A stretch of DNA of 64,000 nt, taken from the NCBI RefSeq assembly GCF_023715605.1, contig NZ_JAMBOL010000007.1, forward strand, positions 104,437 through 168,436, given 5' to 3'. The notes under the pieces are model-generated. The model searched no databases. It was not told the DNA's origin and saw only the letters and a list, made by a program, of their open reading frames with translations. Source of the DNA: Halalkalibacter oceani. GTDB lineage: Bacteria > Bacillota > Bacilli > Bacillales > Bacillaceae_D. Made by a program: the position numbers and the translations under genes. Shown one piece after another: positions 36,399-44,529 of this stretch (the first letter of the stretch is position 1; each line of letters begins with the position of its first letter).

Positions 36399-37769
36399 TT
36401 ACTCTTGCGGTTGTTTTTCGGTGCTTGTCATCACCTCTTCACTGATATTACGCCAATTTCCGAGGAAATAGTAGCCGGTCGCCACGACGCTGCTAATGAC
36501 AAAGCTTACTCCCATGCCAATCGCAATCCCCTCTTCTCCAAACCAGGACGCAAATAGTGCAGTCAGCGGATAGCGCAACACCCAAAATGAAATGATGTTC
36601 AAAATGAGCACAGGAAACATCGCTCCGGCTGCTCTGGCGATTCCATTCAAAACAAAGTTGATCCCGAGAAATGGGTAAAAGAAGGCAATCACCTGGATAT
36701 ACATCGCGCCAAAGGCCACCGTCTCCTCCTCCTGGACGAAGATTCTGACAAATGTTTCTGCGCCGATAAAGATAATCGTGCTTACCGTCAGGGAGACAAC
36801 GATAATCAGGATAATCGCCTGCTTGGCAATTTCATTGACCCTTTTCCACTGCCTTGCCCCGATGTTCTGCCCGGCCATGCTGTTGACCGCCGCCCCAAGT
36901 GTGAGAGCCGGCAGCATAATCAGATTATCAAGTCGCTGAGCGGCGCCAAATCCGGCGACCGCCTGTTCACCAAAGCTTGTAACAACGGTCATAATCGCCA
37001 TCATTCCTGCTGAGATGGCCATCATCGAAAGCCCGGCCGGCAGCCCCATTTTAAACAGGACAATAAAATATCTCTTCTCCGGCAGCTTCGGCACTTGAAA
37101 AGGAACGTTTGCTTTATAAATTGAGTAGAACAGCCCATATAAAAAAGCGATCCCCTGTGAAATAACTGTCGCGTAAGCTGCTCCTTCAATTCCGAAATTA
37201 AGCACGTAAATAAATAGCGGGTCAAGAAAAGCATTCAGCACAACAGCAAGCAAAATAAAACGGACTGGCGTGCGGCTGTCACCCATCCCGCGTAAGACCG
37301 TCCCGATAAAGTTATAGCCGAATAAAAAGAGAATCCCGACAAAATTAATTTGCAAATACGCCTGGGCCATTGGCAAAATAGTTTCCGGTGTCCCCATAAA
37401 GCGTAGAATCGCGCCGGAAAACAAAAAGCCAATCAAGCCGAGCAAAAGTGCGAGCAAGCCGAGAACGAACACAAACGCATTCAGCGAATCCTTCAGTCCT
37501 TCTTCGTCCTTCGCCCCTCTTCGCTGGCTAATTACCGTCAAGGTCGCACCGTTTAAGCCAATAATAAAGGACAGGACCGTAAACACGACCGTAGCCGATA
37601 TTGAAATGGCACCGAGAGCATCCGCTCCAAGTAAGTTCCCAACCCAAATCGAATCAATCAGCTGATAGGAAGACTGTAACAGATTGCTGATGAATATTGG
37701 CGACGAAAACAGCACCATTTTTTTGAGGATTTTTCCTTCTGTGAAATCGAGTTGATTTTCCTGTGTCAA
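36399..37769 (-). CDS. MATE family efflux pump
   Basis: 456 aa, twelve membrane segments in two related halves. Exchange of cationic compounds against Na+ or H+ is expected. Typical family stretches: GKILKKMVLFSSPIFISNLLQSSYQLIDSI near the start (given here in part) and the loop GAAVNSMAGQNIGARQWKR in the second half. TTG start with AAGGGATGACGA upstream. It differs from the second MATE gene at 56071-57432. Confidence 0.88.
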   Translation of the reverse strand: MTQENQLDFTEGKILKKMVLFSSPIFISNLLQSSYQLIDSIWVGNLLGADALGAISISATVVFTVLSFIIGLNGATLTVISQRRGAKDEEGLKDSLNAFVFVLGLLALLLGLIGFLFSGAILRFMGTPETILPMAQAYLQINFVGILFLFGYNFIGTVLRGMGDSRTPVRFILLAVVLNAFLDPLFIYVLNFGIEGAAYATVISQGIAFLYGLFYSIYKANVPFQVPKLPEKRYFIVLFKMGLPAGLSMMAISAGMMAIMTVVTSFGEQAVAGFGAAQRLDNLIMLPALTLGAAVNSMAGQNIGARQWKRVNEIAKQAIILIIVVSLTVSTIIFIGAETFVRIFVQEEETVAFGAMYIQVIAFFYPFLGINFVLNGIARAAGAMFPVLILNIISFWVLRYPLTALFASWFGEEGIAIGMGVSFVISSVVATGYYFLGNWRNISEEVMTSTEKQPQE

Positions 37770-37918
37770 TCGTCATCCCTTCCCTCGCTAAAACCCCCAC
37801 TGCACCATTTTTTACAAGCGTCGGTTTTCTTTCAAGCCGACGTCCTTTTATCTTATCTTGTACAATTATGTAAGAACAGAACAATAAGCATCATCAGTTT
37901 ATTGCTTCTGTACGTTGC

Positions 37919-38299
37919 TTATTGCAGTTCAAAGCTCTCCGTTATGTTAATACTATCCTTGATCGATTGGACAATCGTGCAGTTTTTGCGTGTGATTTCC
38001 AGTGCTTTCTTCACCTTTTCTTCAGAAGCATCCGTGCCGGCAATCGTGAAATGAAGGTGAATGTCCGTTATTTCATTGGCCCCATGCTCACTTTTCTTCA
38101 CATCAGCATGAATACGGATATCTTCAAACGTGATTCTTTGCTTCCTCAATATCCTCTTCAGCACACCCCCGCTGCAAACAGCAGTCGCCGACACTAGTAA
38201 TTGGTAAGGCCGAAACCCGTATTCCTCATTCCCCGATACTTCCAGCTGACCAAACTCCAAATCGGTCGTAAAGCTATGCTCCTTCATGTGAAAATCCAT
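37919..38299 (-). CDS. OsmC-family protein
   Basis: 126 aa, compact OsmC fold. The two family cysteines are present: C42 in ATAVCSGGVLKR and C107 in RKNCTIVQS. They form the peroxidatic pair of OsmC/Ohr proteins, so thiol-dependent reduction of hydroperoxides is possible, although many short YhfA-like members have no tested activity. ATG after GAGGGAGGG. Monocistronic. Confidence 0.85.
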   Translation of the reverse strand: MDFHMKEHSFTTDLEFGQLEVSGNEEYGFRPYQLLVSATAVCSGGVLKRILRKQRITFEDIRIHADVKKSEHGANEITDIHLHFTIAGTDASEEKVKKALEITRKNCTIVQSIKDSINITESFELQ

Positions 38300-38407
38300 G
38301 CCTTATCCCTCCCTCTCTTCCTTTTATTGTAACAGCGTTGACCGACGCCGTCATGTATTCCGCCACTTTTTACGTTCTCAGAAACCGTACATCCACGCGC
38401 TCATCAT

Positions 38408-38453
38408 AAAAAAAGCCCGACACAAAAGGATTTTCACCTTTTGCCCGGACTTT
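38408..38453 (-). terminator. Terminator after the small basic protein gene
   Basis: GTCCGGGCAAAAGG pairs with CCTTTTGTGTCGGGC (minus strand), then a T run. It resembles a first hairpin of the composite repeats, but no compound hairpin follows. Confidence 0.7.
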
Positions 38454-38487
38454 ACACACTGACGCTCACAGAGCAGATCGAGCTTTT

Positions 38488-38580
38488 TTAATGGTATTGA
38501 TTGGATTTATTAGCTGAACTGCTCGTTTTATGGTTATGTTTTTGATTGGCGCTTTGCTTTTGCTTCTTTTTCTTGCTCAT
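38488..38580 (-). CDS. Very small basic protein
   Basis: 30 aa: MSKKKKQKQSANQKH followed by NHKTSSSANKSNQYH. Extremely lysine-, asparagine- and serine-rich. ATG with AAAGGGAG upstream and a strong terminator directly after the stop, which together argue for a real gene. Not recognised as a named family; similar small lysine-rich proteins occur in Bacillus spores. Confidence 0.55.
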   Translation of the reverse strand: MSKKKKQKQSANQKHNHKTSSSANKSNQYH

Positions 38581-38604
38581 ACGCTCACTCTCCCTTTAAA
38601 GATC

Positions 38605-38646
38605 AAAGAAGGTGACACACGCGAGGTGGTCACCTTCTTTTTTTTC
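38605..38646. promoter_or_regulatory. Strong hairpin just upstream of the small basic protein gene
   Basis: AAAGAAGGTGAC pairs with GTCACCTTCTTT, with a T6 run on the plus strand. On the minus strand it lies about 25 bp upstream of the ATG at 38580, just before the ribosome binding site. It may be a plus-strand terminator without a visible gene or an attenuator/insulator of the small gene. The following 38647-38943 contains nothing recognisable. Confidence 0.45.
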
Positions 38647-38943
38647 CACTACCGCTCAAGCATGATTATTCAATGAACAATCTGGGGTCGAAACGATGTT
38701 TGTCTTTTGGAGACACCTACCTTCATTCATGTTAAAAACATTCTTGAAAATATTTGTCATTCTCCAACGTAATCACCTCGAAAAAGGCTTTCCTTTTACA
38801 ATTCACGTTACTAGCCTGTTGCATCTTTGAACATTATCTTGAAAACGGTGGGTGGATGGGAAACAGCAGCTGCTGCTTCCTCGCTCCTTATCATGTCCCG
38901 TTGTCCGGACTCTATACATAAACATTTTCAGCTGTCAGTCCGT

Positions 38944-39288
38944 CTATTTCTTCAAGGTCTTTATTTCCGCCGCTGCTTCCTTTGTTGCTTTGACAATCTC
39001 CTCGGAGCTTTCCTTCAGATGACTTGCGGCCTGACTTAGCTGCTTAACATCCTCGCTAATGTCACGCATCATGGTGGAGACTTCGTTTGCCGTCTCACGA
39101 ATGTGAGCGATAATCTGCTCGCGGTTATCCCGGACAAAATTCACTGCATCCACCGTGCACTGTTTGACTTGTTTTGCTTCCTTTGCCACTCTTTCCCGGT
39201 ATTCCTTTTTTGACAGCAGAACACCAAGAGCAATGGCGCCTCCTATCCATGCTCCTTTACAAAACATCGTGCACTTTTTCTCCATCAT
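38944..39288 (-). CDS. YtxH-like membrane-anchored protein
   Basis: 114 aa. A hydrophobic segment at about 10-26 (FCKGAWIGGAIALGVLLS) is followed by a long amphipathic helix with coiled-coil character (EYRERVAKEAKQV to the C-terminus). This is the usual YtxH layout, linked to stress or general envelope proteins. ATG with GGAGGAGGATGG upstream. Confidence 0.65.
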   Translation of the reverse strand: MMEKKCTMFCKGAWIGGAIALGVLLSKKEYRERVAKEAKQVKQCTVDAVNFVRDNREQIIAHIRETANEVSTMMRDISEDVKQLSQAASHLKESSEEIVKATKEAAAEIKTLKK

Positions 39289-39365
39289 CCATCCTCCTCC
39301 GCTTTTCTTTCATTTTACCATTGAAGCCAAGGGTCTACCAGTTCTATCCGCAGGGCAAGTCCGAC

Positions 39366-39403
39366 AAAAAAAGGACTAACCCAAGCCTGGCCTGGGAGTC
39401 CTT
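39366..39403 (-). terminator. Rho-independent terminator
   Basis: AAGGACT/AGTCCTT stem, with a run of T on the minus strand, 8 bp after the stop of the 48-aa protein. Confidence 0.7.
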
Positions 39404-39410
39404 CTGTCTA

Positions 39411-39557
39411 TTAGTTATACGCCTGCGTCAGCAAGTCATCCGTATCTAATTGTTCAAAGCCATTTTGACTTGATTTCTTTAAGTCGTTAATCTCCGTCGC
39501 AAGAAGTTCCAGCTTCTTTTGCATTTCTTCCAATGCTTTCTTTTCTGATACCGTCAT
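39411..39557 (-). CDS. Small coiled-coil protein
   Basis: 48 aa: MTVSEKKALEEMQKKLELL, then ATEINDLKKSSQNG and an acidic tail ending LLTQAYN. The first 30 residues form a strong heptad pattern. ATG with AGGGAGAGAGAAGC upstream, followed by a terminator. Small conserved proteins of this type occur in Bacillus; no function is assigned. Confidence 0.65.
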   Translation of the reverse strand: MTVSEKKALEEMQKKLELLATEINDLKKSSQNGFEQLDTDDLLTQAYN

Positions 39558-39711
39558 AGCTTCTCTCTCCCTTGATGTTATTTATGGCGGCAGCCGATTG
39601 AGCATTCGCTCATTTTCTATTTATAAAAGAGTGCTCGCCCTTTTAAATGTTAAAAATATTCTAACAACATAATCTGTCCATGTAAATAGTTTTTTGAAAA
39701 ATATTTTTTAT

Positions 39712-40131
39712 TTATTGTAAAGCAGTTAAACGTCTAAAAACCATTCCTTCATACCGATGCTGATGAATGAGCAGCTGAAGGACTTGCCTGATTCTTTCAT
39801 CGCCTGCTTCCTGATAAGCCTGTTCAAGCAAAGATAGCCTGTGTCCCGATTGCCGGATTTGGGCATGCATGCCCTGCTCATATGATTCCGGCTTTTGAAA
39901 AACCTCCTGGTCAACCTCAGGGGAAGTCCCGGTTTGCAAGCTGTACACCTGCTTTAAAAGAATATAATCTTTTCTTCTGCTGTCAAGAAGGAGCCGCCAA
40001 AGCTGACGTTCTTCACTTGTTTTCGCAATCACGGATAAATAATCAATCGTGAGCATATCTGAGCTCTCCGTTTTCAACAAGTCCTCAATTAACCGCGGGT
40101 TGATCGGACGCCAGTGATACCAGCCCTTCAT
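39712..40131 (-). CDS. Hypothetical helical protein
   Basis: 139 aa, predicted all-helical and soluble, with no signal. Contains WHWRPINPRLIEDLLK-like opening residues and repeated amphipathic helices (ERQLWRLLLDSRRKDYILLKQ, in part; IRQVLQLLIHQHRYEG), a pattern reminiscent of ferritin-like four-helix bundles. No metal-ligand set can be assigned with confidence. ATG after GGGGGAAG. Single gene. Confidence 0.6.
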   Translation of the reverse strand: MKGWYHWRPINPRLIEDLLKTESSDMLTIDYLSVIAKTSEERQLWRLLLDSRRKDYILLKQVYSLQTGTSPEVDQEVFQKPESYEQGMHAQIRQSGHRLSLLEQAYQEAGDERIRQVLQLLIHQHRYEGMVFRRLTALQ

Positions 40132-40347
40132 GCCAACTTCCCCCTGCCTTTATCATGGATAAACAACACATCCCCTATTCATAACCCTGTTTTTCTTAAC
40201 GTATGTAAGGCTTTCTGTCGATAGACATATTCGACAATAATCGTTAATAAAATTCTTTTTTCGCAAAATTGTAACAATTCCTTCATTCTTTCCACATCAT
40301 CTGTTGTTATAATGAACTTACATCCTAAGAGTTGAGGTGATTCCAGT

Positions 40348-40497
40348 ATGAGAAGACAGGTAGCATCATTTAAAGAACTTGTATCCGAGAACAAAAAAGA
40401 GCTCTTAAATGATCCAAAGGCTTTAGCCGAAATTGAAAAACGCATTGATGAGCGTTCTTCTCAAAACAATGAAAAAGAATTTAAAAAGGCCCAGTAA
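40348..40497 (+). CDS. FbpB-family small basic protein
   Basis: 49 aa: MRRQVASFKELVSENKKELL, then LNDPKALAEIEKRIDER and a lysine-rich end. The block F-x-E-L-V-x-x-N-K-x-E-L-L matches FbpB-type proteins, which help the FsrA small RNA in the iron-sparing response of B. subtilis. ATG after GAGGTGATTCC. No Fur box could be read upstream, so iron control is inferred from the family only. A terminator-like hairpin follows at 40588. Confidence 0.7.
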   Translation: MRRQVASFKELVSENKKELLNDPKALAEIEKRIDERSSQNNEKEFKKAQ

Positions 40498-40587
40498 CAC
40501 CAGGCCTCGAGGCAAAAGATAATCAGGGGTTGTACGAAACCGTTGGATAATTGATAAAAAACAGAAGACGCACATCGTGTAAACTGT

Positions 40588-40625
40588 GGAGGCCGGGACA
40601 AAGGGTTACCTTTTGCCCGGCCTCC
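40588..40625 (+). repeat. First hairpin of a composite repeat (compound part lost)
   Basis: GGAGGCCGGG/CCCGGCCTCC stem with an inner CAAA/TTTG pair, directly followed by the tail ACTGGTTTTGTCGC seen after complete copies (compare 60365-60385). It behaves as terminator for the FbpB-like gene and for the chromate genes coming from the right. Confidence 0.6.
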
Positions 40626-40679
40626 AACTGGTTTTGTCGCAAAACTCACCTTGTGCAGGACGTGACGCGTCTGAAGCGC

Positions 40680-41210
40680 TCAGGCTAAAAACAGCGCCCC
40701 ATAGCAAAGCGATCCGGCGATGACATAGGCTGGATGGATCTTCACTTTTTCCATCAAGACCCAGCTGCCCAAAGCCAGCACCATCGTATGACCGAGGCCC
40801 GCTCCTTGCAATGAGCTTCCGAAAAACTGCCATGTAAGCACTCCAAGCAATACGGTAATCGTTGGCCTGATCAAACCGGTCATTCGTTTCACCCGTGGAG
40901 AGTTGCGGAATTTATACAACAGCGCGAGCAAGAAGACCATCGCCAGTAAAGAAGGGGCAATCGTCGCGAACAGACCGACAAACGAACCAAATGCTCCCCC
41001 CATTTCATAACCGATATACCCGGCTAATTTCGTGTTGATCGGGCCAGGCAGCGCATTTCCAATCGCCAGCAGTTCAGCAAATTCTTCCACCGTCATCCAG
41101 CCATAGCGGTTGACCACTTCTTCCTGGATCAGCGGAACAGAGGCCGGCCCGCCGCCGTATCCAACAATATTAGGAATAAAAAAAGCTAAAAAGATGTGCA
41201 GATAGATCAT
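40680..41210 (-). CDS. Short-chain chromate transporter subunit (YwrA/Chr3C-like)
   Basis: 176 aa, single CHR domain with about five membrane segments. Marks: VGYGGGPASVPLIQEEVV near the N-terminus and LAIGNALPGPINTKLAGYIGY. Short CHR proteins work in pairs to move chromate. Its ATG overlaps the stop of the preceding chromate gene (ATGA), which ensures coupled translation. In B. subtilis the equivalent pair is YwrB/YwrA (Chr3N/Chr3C), controlled by the Lrp-type ChrS (YwrC). Confidence 0.85.
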   Translation of the reverse strand: MIYLHIFLAFFIPNIVGYGGGPASVPLIQEEVVNRYGWMTVEEFAELLAIGNALPGPINTKLAGYIGYEMGGAFGSFVGLFATIAPSLLAMVFLLALLYKFRNSPRVKRMTGLIRPTITVLLGVLTWQFFGSSLQGAGLGHTMVLALGSWVLMEKVKIHPAYVIAGSLCYGALFLA

Positions 41211-41788
41211 GCGCTTTCTCCTTTTTTCCTGTCTTTGTCTTTCTCTTTGCGCGGCTTTGCCAAAAGACCATATGCCAGCAAAGCGCCAATGATGACCGCC
41301 GGATGAAGCGCTAAGCCTTGGTAAAGCAGTAAACTGACAATCACAAGCGCGATACTCAGTCCGAGCCCAAGTCCCTTTTTCGATTGCTTGAAAAAGGAAT
41401 AGGTCAGCGTCAGCATCATCACCGCTACTACCGGAGTAATCGCTTGCGTCATCCCTTGCACAATCGCGGAATCCCGCAGGCTTGTTAGCAGACCCATCAG
41501 CCCAATCATTAACAGAACTGTAGGCAGAACCGTTGCCAAAATAGCGGAGGCAAGCCCGCTCCAGCCGGCAAGACGATAGCCGATATATCCGGCCATCTTC
41601 GTCGCAATTGGCCCGGGAAGCGCGTTTCCTAGGGCGAGAATATCGCCAAACTCTTCGTCGGTCACCCAGCGGTACCGCTCGACTGCTTCTTTATGAAAGA
41701 GCGGGATGCTTGCCGGCCCGCCGCCATAGCCGAGAATACCCGCACGAAAAAAAGCGACAAACAAATCTTTATTCGTTTTCCAATTCAT
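41207..41788 (-). CDS. Short-chain chromate transporter subunit (YwrB/Chr3N-like)
   Basis: 193 aa from the ATG at 41788, which follows AAAGGGG; a longer open frame to 41896 has no binding site and reaches into the regulator promoter. Single CHR domain with GYGGGPASIPLFHKEAVERY and LALGNALPGPIATKMAGYIGY. It faces away from its probable regulator, the Lrp-type gene at 41897. Membrane protein; chromate or sulfate-like oxyanion transport. Confidence 0.85.
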   Translation of the reverse strand: MNWKTNKDLFVAFFRAGILGYGGGPASIPLFHKEAVERYRWVTDEEFGDILALGNALPGPIATKMAGYIGYRLAGWSGLASAILATVLPTVLLMIGLMGLLTSLRDSAIVQGMTQAITPVVAVMMLTLTYSFFKQSKKGLGLGLSIALVIVSLLLYQGLALHPAVIIGALLAYGLLAKPRKEKDKDRKKGESA

Positions 41789-41896
41789 CGTCTTACCCCT
41801 TTCATCAGGAGACTTCCTCCTCGTCCTTAGTAGTCTACACATAACGCGGCAATCATGATAAGATACAAAACAAAGCAAAAGAAGTGGGGCCTGCAA

Positions 41897-42346
41897 ATGA
41901 AAATAGATGCAACAGACCGAAAGATTCTTGAGCTCTTAACAATGAATGGCCGTATGTCGTATGTCGACATCGCGAAGGAATTAAAGCTTTCCCGCGTCGC
42001 TGTTCGGGAGAGGATCAATCAATTGATTGAAGCGGAAGTCATCGAGAAATTCAGCGTTGTCATTAATTCCGACAAAGTGGGAAAGAAAGTATCTGCCTTT
42101 TTTGAGGTCGATTGTGAACCAACATCCCTTGTCTCCGTAGCAGAGAAGCTGGCTGAAAACCCCAAAGTGGCAAGCTGTTACCAGATGACAGGACCGAGCA
42201 CGCTTCATATGCATGTTCTCGTTGATGACTTTGAACAGCTCGAATCCTTCATCAATGAAGAGCTTTATGCCCTTGACGGAATCACCCGCGTCGAAAGCCA
42301 TATTCTTTTACGCCGCTTTAAAAGCCGCAGCGGACTTAATTTGTAA
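41897..42346 (+). CDS. ywrC: Lrp/AsnC-type regulator (YwrC/ChrS-like)
   Basis: About 149 aa from the ATG at 41897 (MKIDATDRKILELL), the normal family start. N-terminal winged helix-turn-helix (about 1-60, SYVDIAKELKLSRVAVRERI) and C-terminal ligand-binding RAM domain (about 65-145, ending GITRVESHILLRRFKS). In B. subtilis the homologue ChrS represses the short-chain chromate transporter genes, and the divergent arrangement here fits that role. Confidence 0.85.
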   Translation: MKIDATDRKILELLTMNGRMSYVDIAKELKLSRVAVRERINQLIEAEVIEKFSVVINSDKVGKKVSAFFEVDCEPTSLVSVAEKLAENPKVASCYQMTGPSTLHMHVLVDDFEQLESFINEELYALDGITRVESHILLRRFKSRSGLNL

Positions 42347-42347
42347 G

Positions 42348-42647
42348 GCATATGCCAAAAGGGAAAACCACCTTTTGCCTGAGTGACTGCGGCTCCGGCT
42401 GGCGCACGGCCAGCAGGAAAGAAACCCGCTTCCCTTCTGACCTTGAAACCCTTGCGCCGCCTTCGCTCGCTCTTTAGGCAGATGCCAAAAGGGAAAACCA
42501 CCTTTTGCCTGAGTGACTGCGGCTCCGGCTGGCGCACGGCCAGCAGGAAAGAAACCCGCTTCCCTTCTGACCTTGAAACCCCTTGCGCCGCCTTCGCTCG
42601 CTCTTCAGGCATATGCCAAAAGGGAAAACCACCTTTTGGCATATGCC
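42348..42647 (-). repeat. Tandem composite hairpin repeats (two units, period about 130 bp)
   Basis: Three first-hairpin segments (GCCAAAAGGG... at 42348, 42478 and a full inverted pair at 42608-42647) alternate with two compound hairpins. Read on the minus strand each compound part has GAGCGAAGG, GCGC stem bases, an inner hairpin GGTCAG..GGAAG/CTTTCC..TGGCC with loop CGGGTTT, and GCCGGAGCC. The two units are almost identical. The full first hairpin touches the ywrD stop codon and can end its transcript. Confidence 0.72.
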
Positions 42648-44264
42648 TTACCATACAGCTAGGTGTCCGTCTGTTCTTGGTTCTGTTCCTCCTGCGAGGA
42701 CACCGGTTTCCGGGTCACGCCAAATGATTTGGCCTCTGCCAAATAAACCGATATCTAAGCCGATATGAACATCATGGCCACGCCGGCGCAATTCTTGCAC
42801 AATATGCTGCGGGACATGCGGCTCAAGATAAACCGTTTTTTCACCGGACCACATCCAGCGTGGTGCATCGAGAGCCGCCTGCGGATTCAAAGCAAAATCA
42901 ATCGCATTGGTCACTACCTGGACATGACCTTGAGGCTGCATAAAGCCGCCCATCACGCCAAAAGGTCCGACCGGCTGATCTCCCTTCGTTAAGAAGCCCG
43001 GAATAATCGTATGATACGTTTTCTTTCCCGGCGCAAGCGCATTATCATGAGCTGGGTCAAGCGAGAAGTTATGACCGCGATTTTGCATCGCAATGCCCGT
43101 ACCCGGTACGACAATCCCCGAGCCGAAGCCCATATAGTTGCTCTGAATAAAAGAAACCATATTTCCTTCCTCGTCCGCCGTCGCCATATAAACAGTCCCT
43201 CCCGACTGCGGAGTGCCTGGCTGCGGATGCAATGCCTCTTCCCCAATTAAAGCGCGCCGCTCAGCTGCATATTGATCCGATAAAAGCTCTTCCTGCGTCA
43301 CCGTCATATGCCGCGGATCAGTGATATATGTCATTCCGTCAATAAACGCGAGCTTCATCGCCTCAATCATTTTATGATACGTGTCACCATTCTCCCGCTC
43401 TTTAAACTCGAATCCCTTTAAAATATTAAGCGCTTCAAGCGCGACCAGTCCTTGCCCGTTCGGCGGAATTTCCCACACTTGATAGCCGCGGTAGTCCGTA
43501 TGAATCGGGTCGACCCATTCAGGCTTGTAAGCAACCAAATCTTCCTGACGCAAGAATCCTTGATGCTCTTTAAAAAACGACGCAATCTTTTCGGCAATCT
43601 CACCTTGATAAAACGCCTTTGCCTCGGTTTCTCCAATTAAACGCAATGTCTTGGCATGATCCGGCGATGACCAGATTTCACCAGCCTGTGGAGGACGACC
43701 ATTTGGCGCAAATGTCTCAAACCAGGAAGCAAATTCCTTTCGCTCCCGATAAGAAGAAAATTGACGATAGCCTTCCTGCCAATAATGAGCCAAGGTTGGA
43801 GAAAGCGGATAGCCATTTTCAGCGTATTCAATCGCCGGTGCTAACACGTCCGCCAACGGCAGCTTCCCAAACGTTCGCGATAACTCCGCCCAGGCGCCCG
43901 GTGTGCCTGGAACCGTTACCGGAACGACGCCGTGCTTAGGCAGTTCCTTATGCCCCGCTGCGGTTACAGCCTCGATCGACAGCTGCTGTGGCGCCTGCCC
44001 GCTCCCATTCAATCCATGTAGCTTGCCTTTTGTCCAAACAAGGGCAAAACAATCGGAACCAATTCCGTTCGACGTCGGTTCCACCACTGTGAGGCAGGCT
44101 GCTGTCGCGATCGCGGCGTCAATCGCATTCCCACCTTTTTTCAATATAGCGAGACCCGCTTCTGCGGCGAGCGGCTGAGATGTTCCAACCATTCCCCGTC
44201 TGCCGTATACGACATTGCGCTTCGACGAGTATGGGTAACGATGTGAATCAAATGATACGTGCAT
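42648..44264 (-). CDS. ywrD: Gamma-glutamyltransferase-like protein (YwrD-like)
   Basis: 538 aa, Ntn-hydrolase of the GGT family. The enzyme matures by autocleavage before a threonine; the likely nucleophile is the T in SGGTVYMATADEEGNMVS (about 375). N-terminal GMVGTSQPLAAEAGLAIL and GGNAIDAAIA, and C-terminal GGFMQPQGHVQVVTN, are family marks. No signal peptide is present, so it is probably cytoplasmic, unlike secreted Ggt. It neighbours the YwrC and chromate genes, as in B. subtilis. Confidence 0.88.
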   Translation of the reverse strand: MHVSFDSHRYPYSSKRNVVYGRRGMVGTSQPLAAEAGLAILKKGGNAIDAAIATAACLTVVEPTSNGIGSDCFALVWTKGKLHGLNGSGQAPQQLSIEAVTAAGHKELPKHGVVPVTVPGTPGAWAELSRTFGKLPLADVLAPAIEYAENGYPLSPTLAHYWQEGYRQFSSYRERKEFASWFETFAPNGRPPQAGEIWSSPDHAKTLRLIGETEAKAFYQGEIAEKIASFFKEHQGFLRQEDLVAYKPEWVDPIHTDYRGYQVWEIPPNGQGLVALEALNILKGFEFKERENGDTYHKMIEAMKLAFIDGMTYITDPRHMTVTQEELLSDQYAAERRALIGEEALHPQPGTPQSGGTVYMATADEEGNMVSFIQSNYMGFGSGIVVPGTGIAMQNRGHNFSLDPAHDNALAPGKKTYHTIIPGFLTKGDQPVGPFGVMGGFMQPQGHVQVVTNAIDFALNPQAALDAPRWMWSGEKTVYLEPHVPQHIVQELRRRGHDVHIGLDIGLFGRGQIIWRDPETGVLAGGTEPRTDGHLAVW

Positions 44265-44419
44265 CTTGTCTCCCCCTAACCAAATGGTAAGTCATTCTTA
44301 CATATTCTTTCGTTTAAAATGATATTAAACTACTATTCAATCATTTTGTTCATTAATCCATTATAATTAATTTCAATATGTTCGTCTATGTATTATTCGG
44401 ATTTTTGCGAAAATAAAGT

Positions 44420-44461
44420 AGGGCTGGGCAAAAGGCAAAAAATAACCTTTTGGCCAGCCCT
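44420..44461 (+). repeat. First hairpin of a composite repeat with decayed remainder
   Basis: AGGGCTGGGCAAAAGG pairs with CCTTTTGGCCAGCCCT. After it, ATGAGCGTAACC and ACTACGAGCC are remnants of the compound hairpin whose inner part is deleted, and CTATGCTAACTCGTTTTGTCTC-like tail bases follow to about 44508. It lies between the ywrD start and the last gene of the ABC operon. Confidence 0.6.
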
Positions 44462-44529
44462 ATGAGCGTAACCACTACGAGCCCTATGCTAACTCGTTTT
44501 GTCTCAAGCTTATTTGCGGGATTGTTGCA

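Noticed and set aside
40200..40347. Fur box upstream of the FbpB-like gene
   Set aside because: No 7-1-7 inverted repeat close to the consensus could be read; only scattered AAT/ATT triplets.
41789..41896. 36-codon N-terminal extension of the first chromate transporter
   Set aside because: It lacks a binding site, is unlike the family, and would overlap the divergent regulator's promoter.
42348..42647. Tandem repeat as a CRISPR array
   Set aside because: Unit length (130 bp) and near-identity of whole units do not fit repeats with unique spacers, and no cas gene is present.
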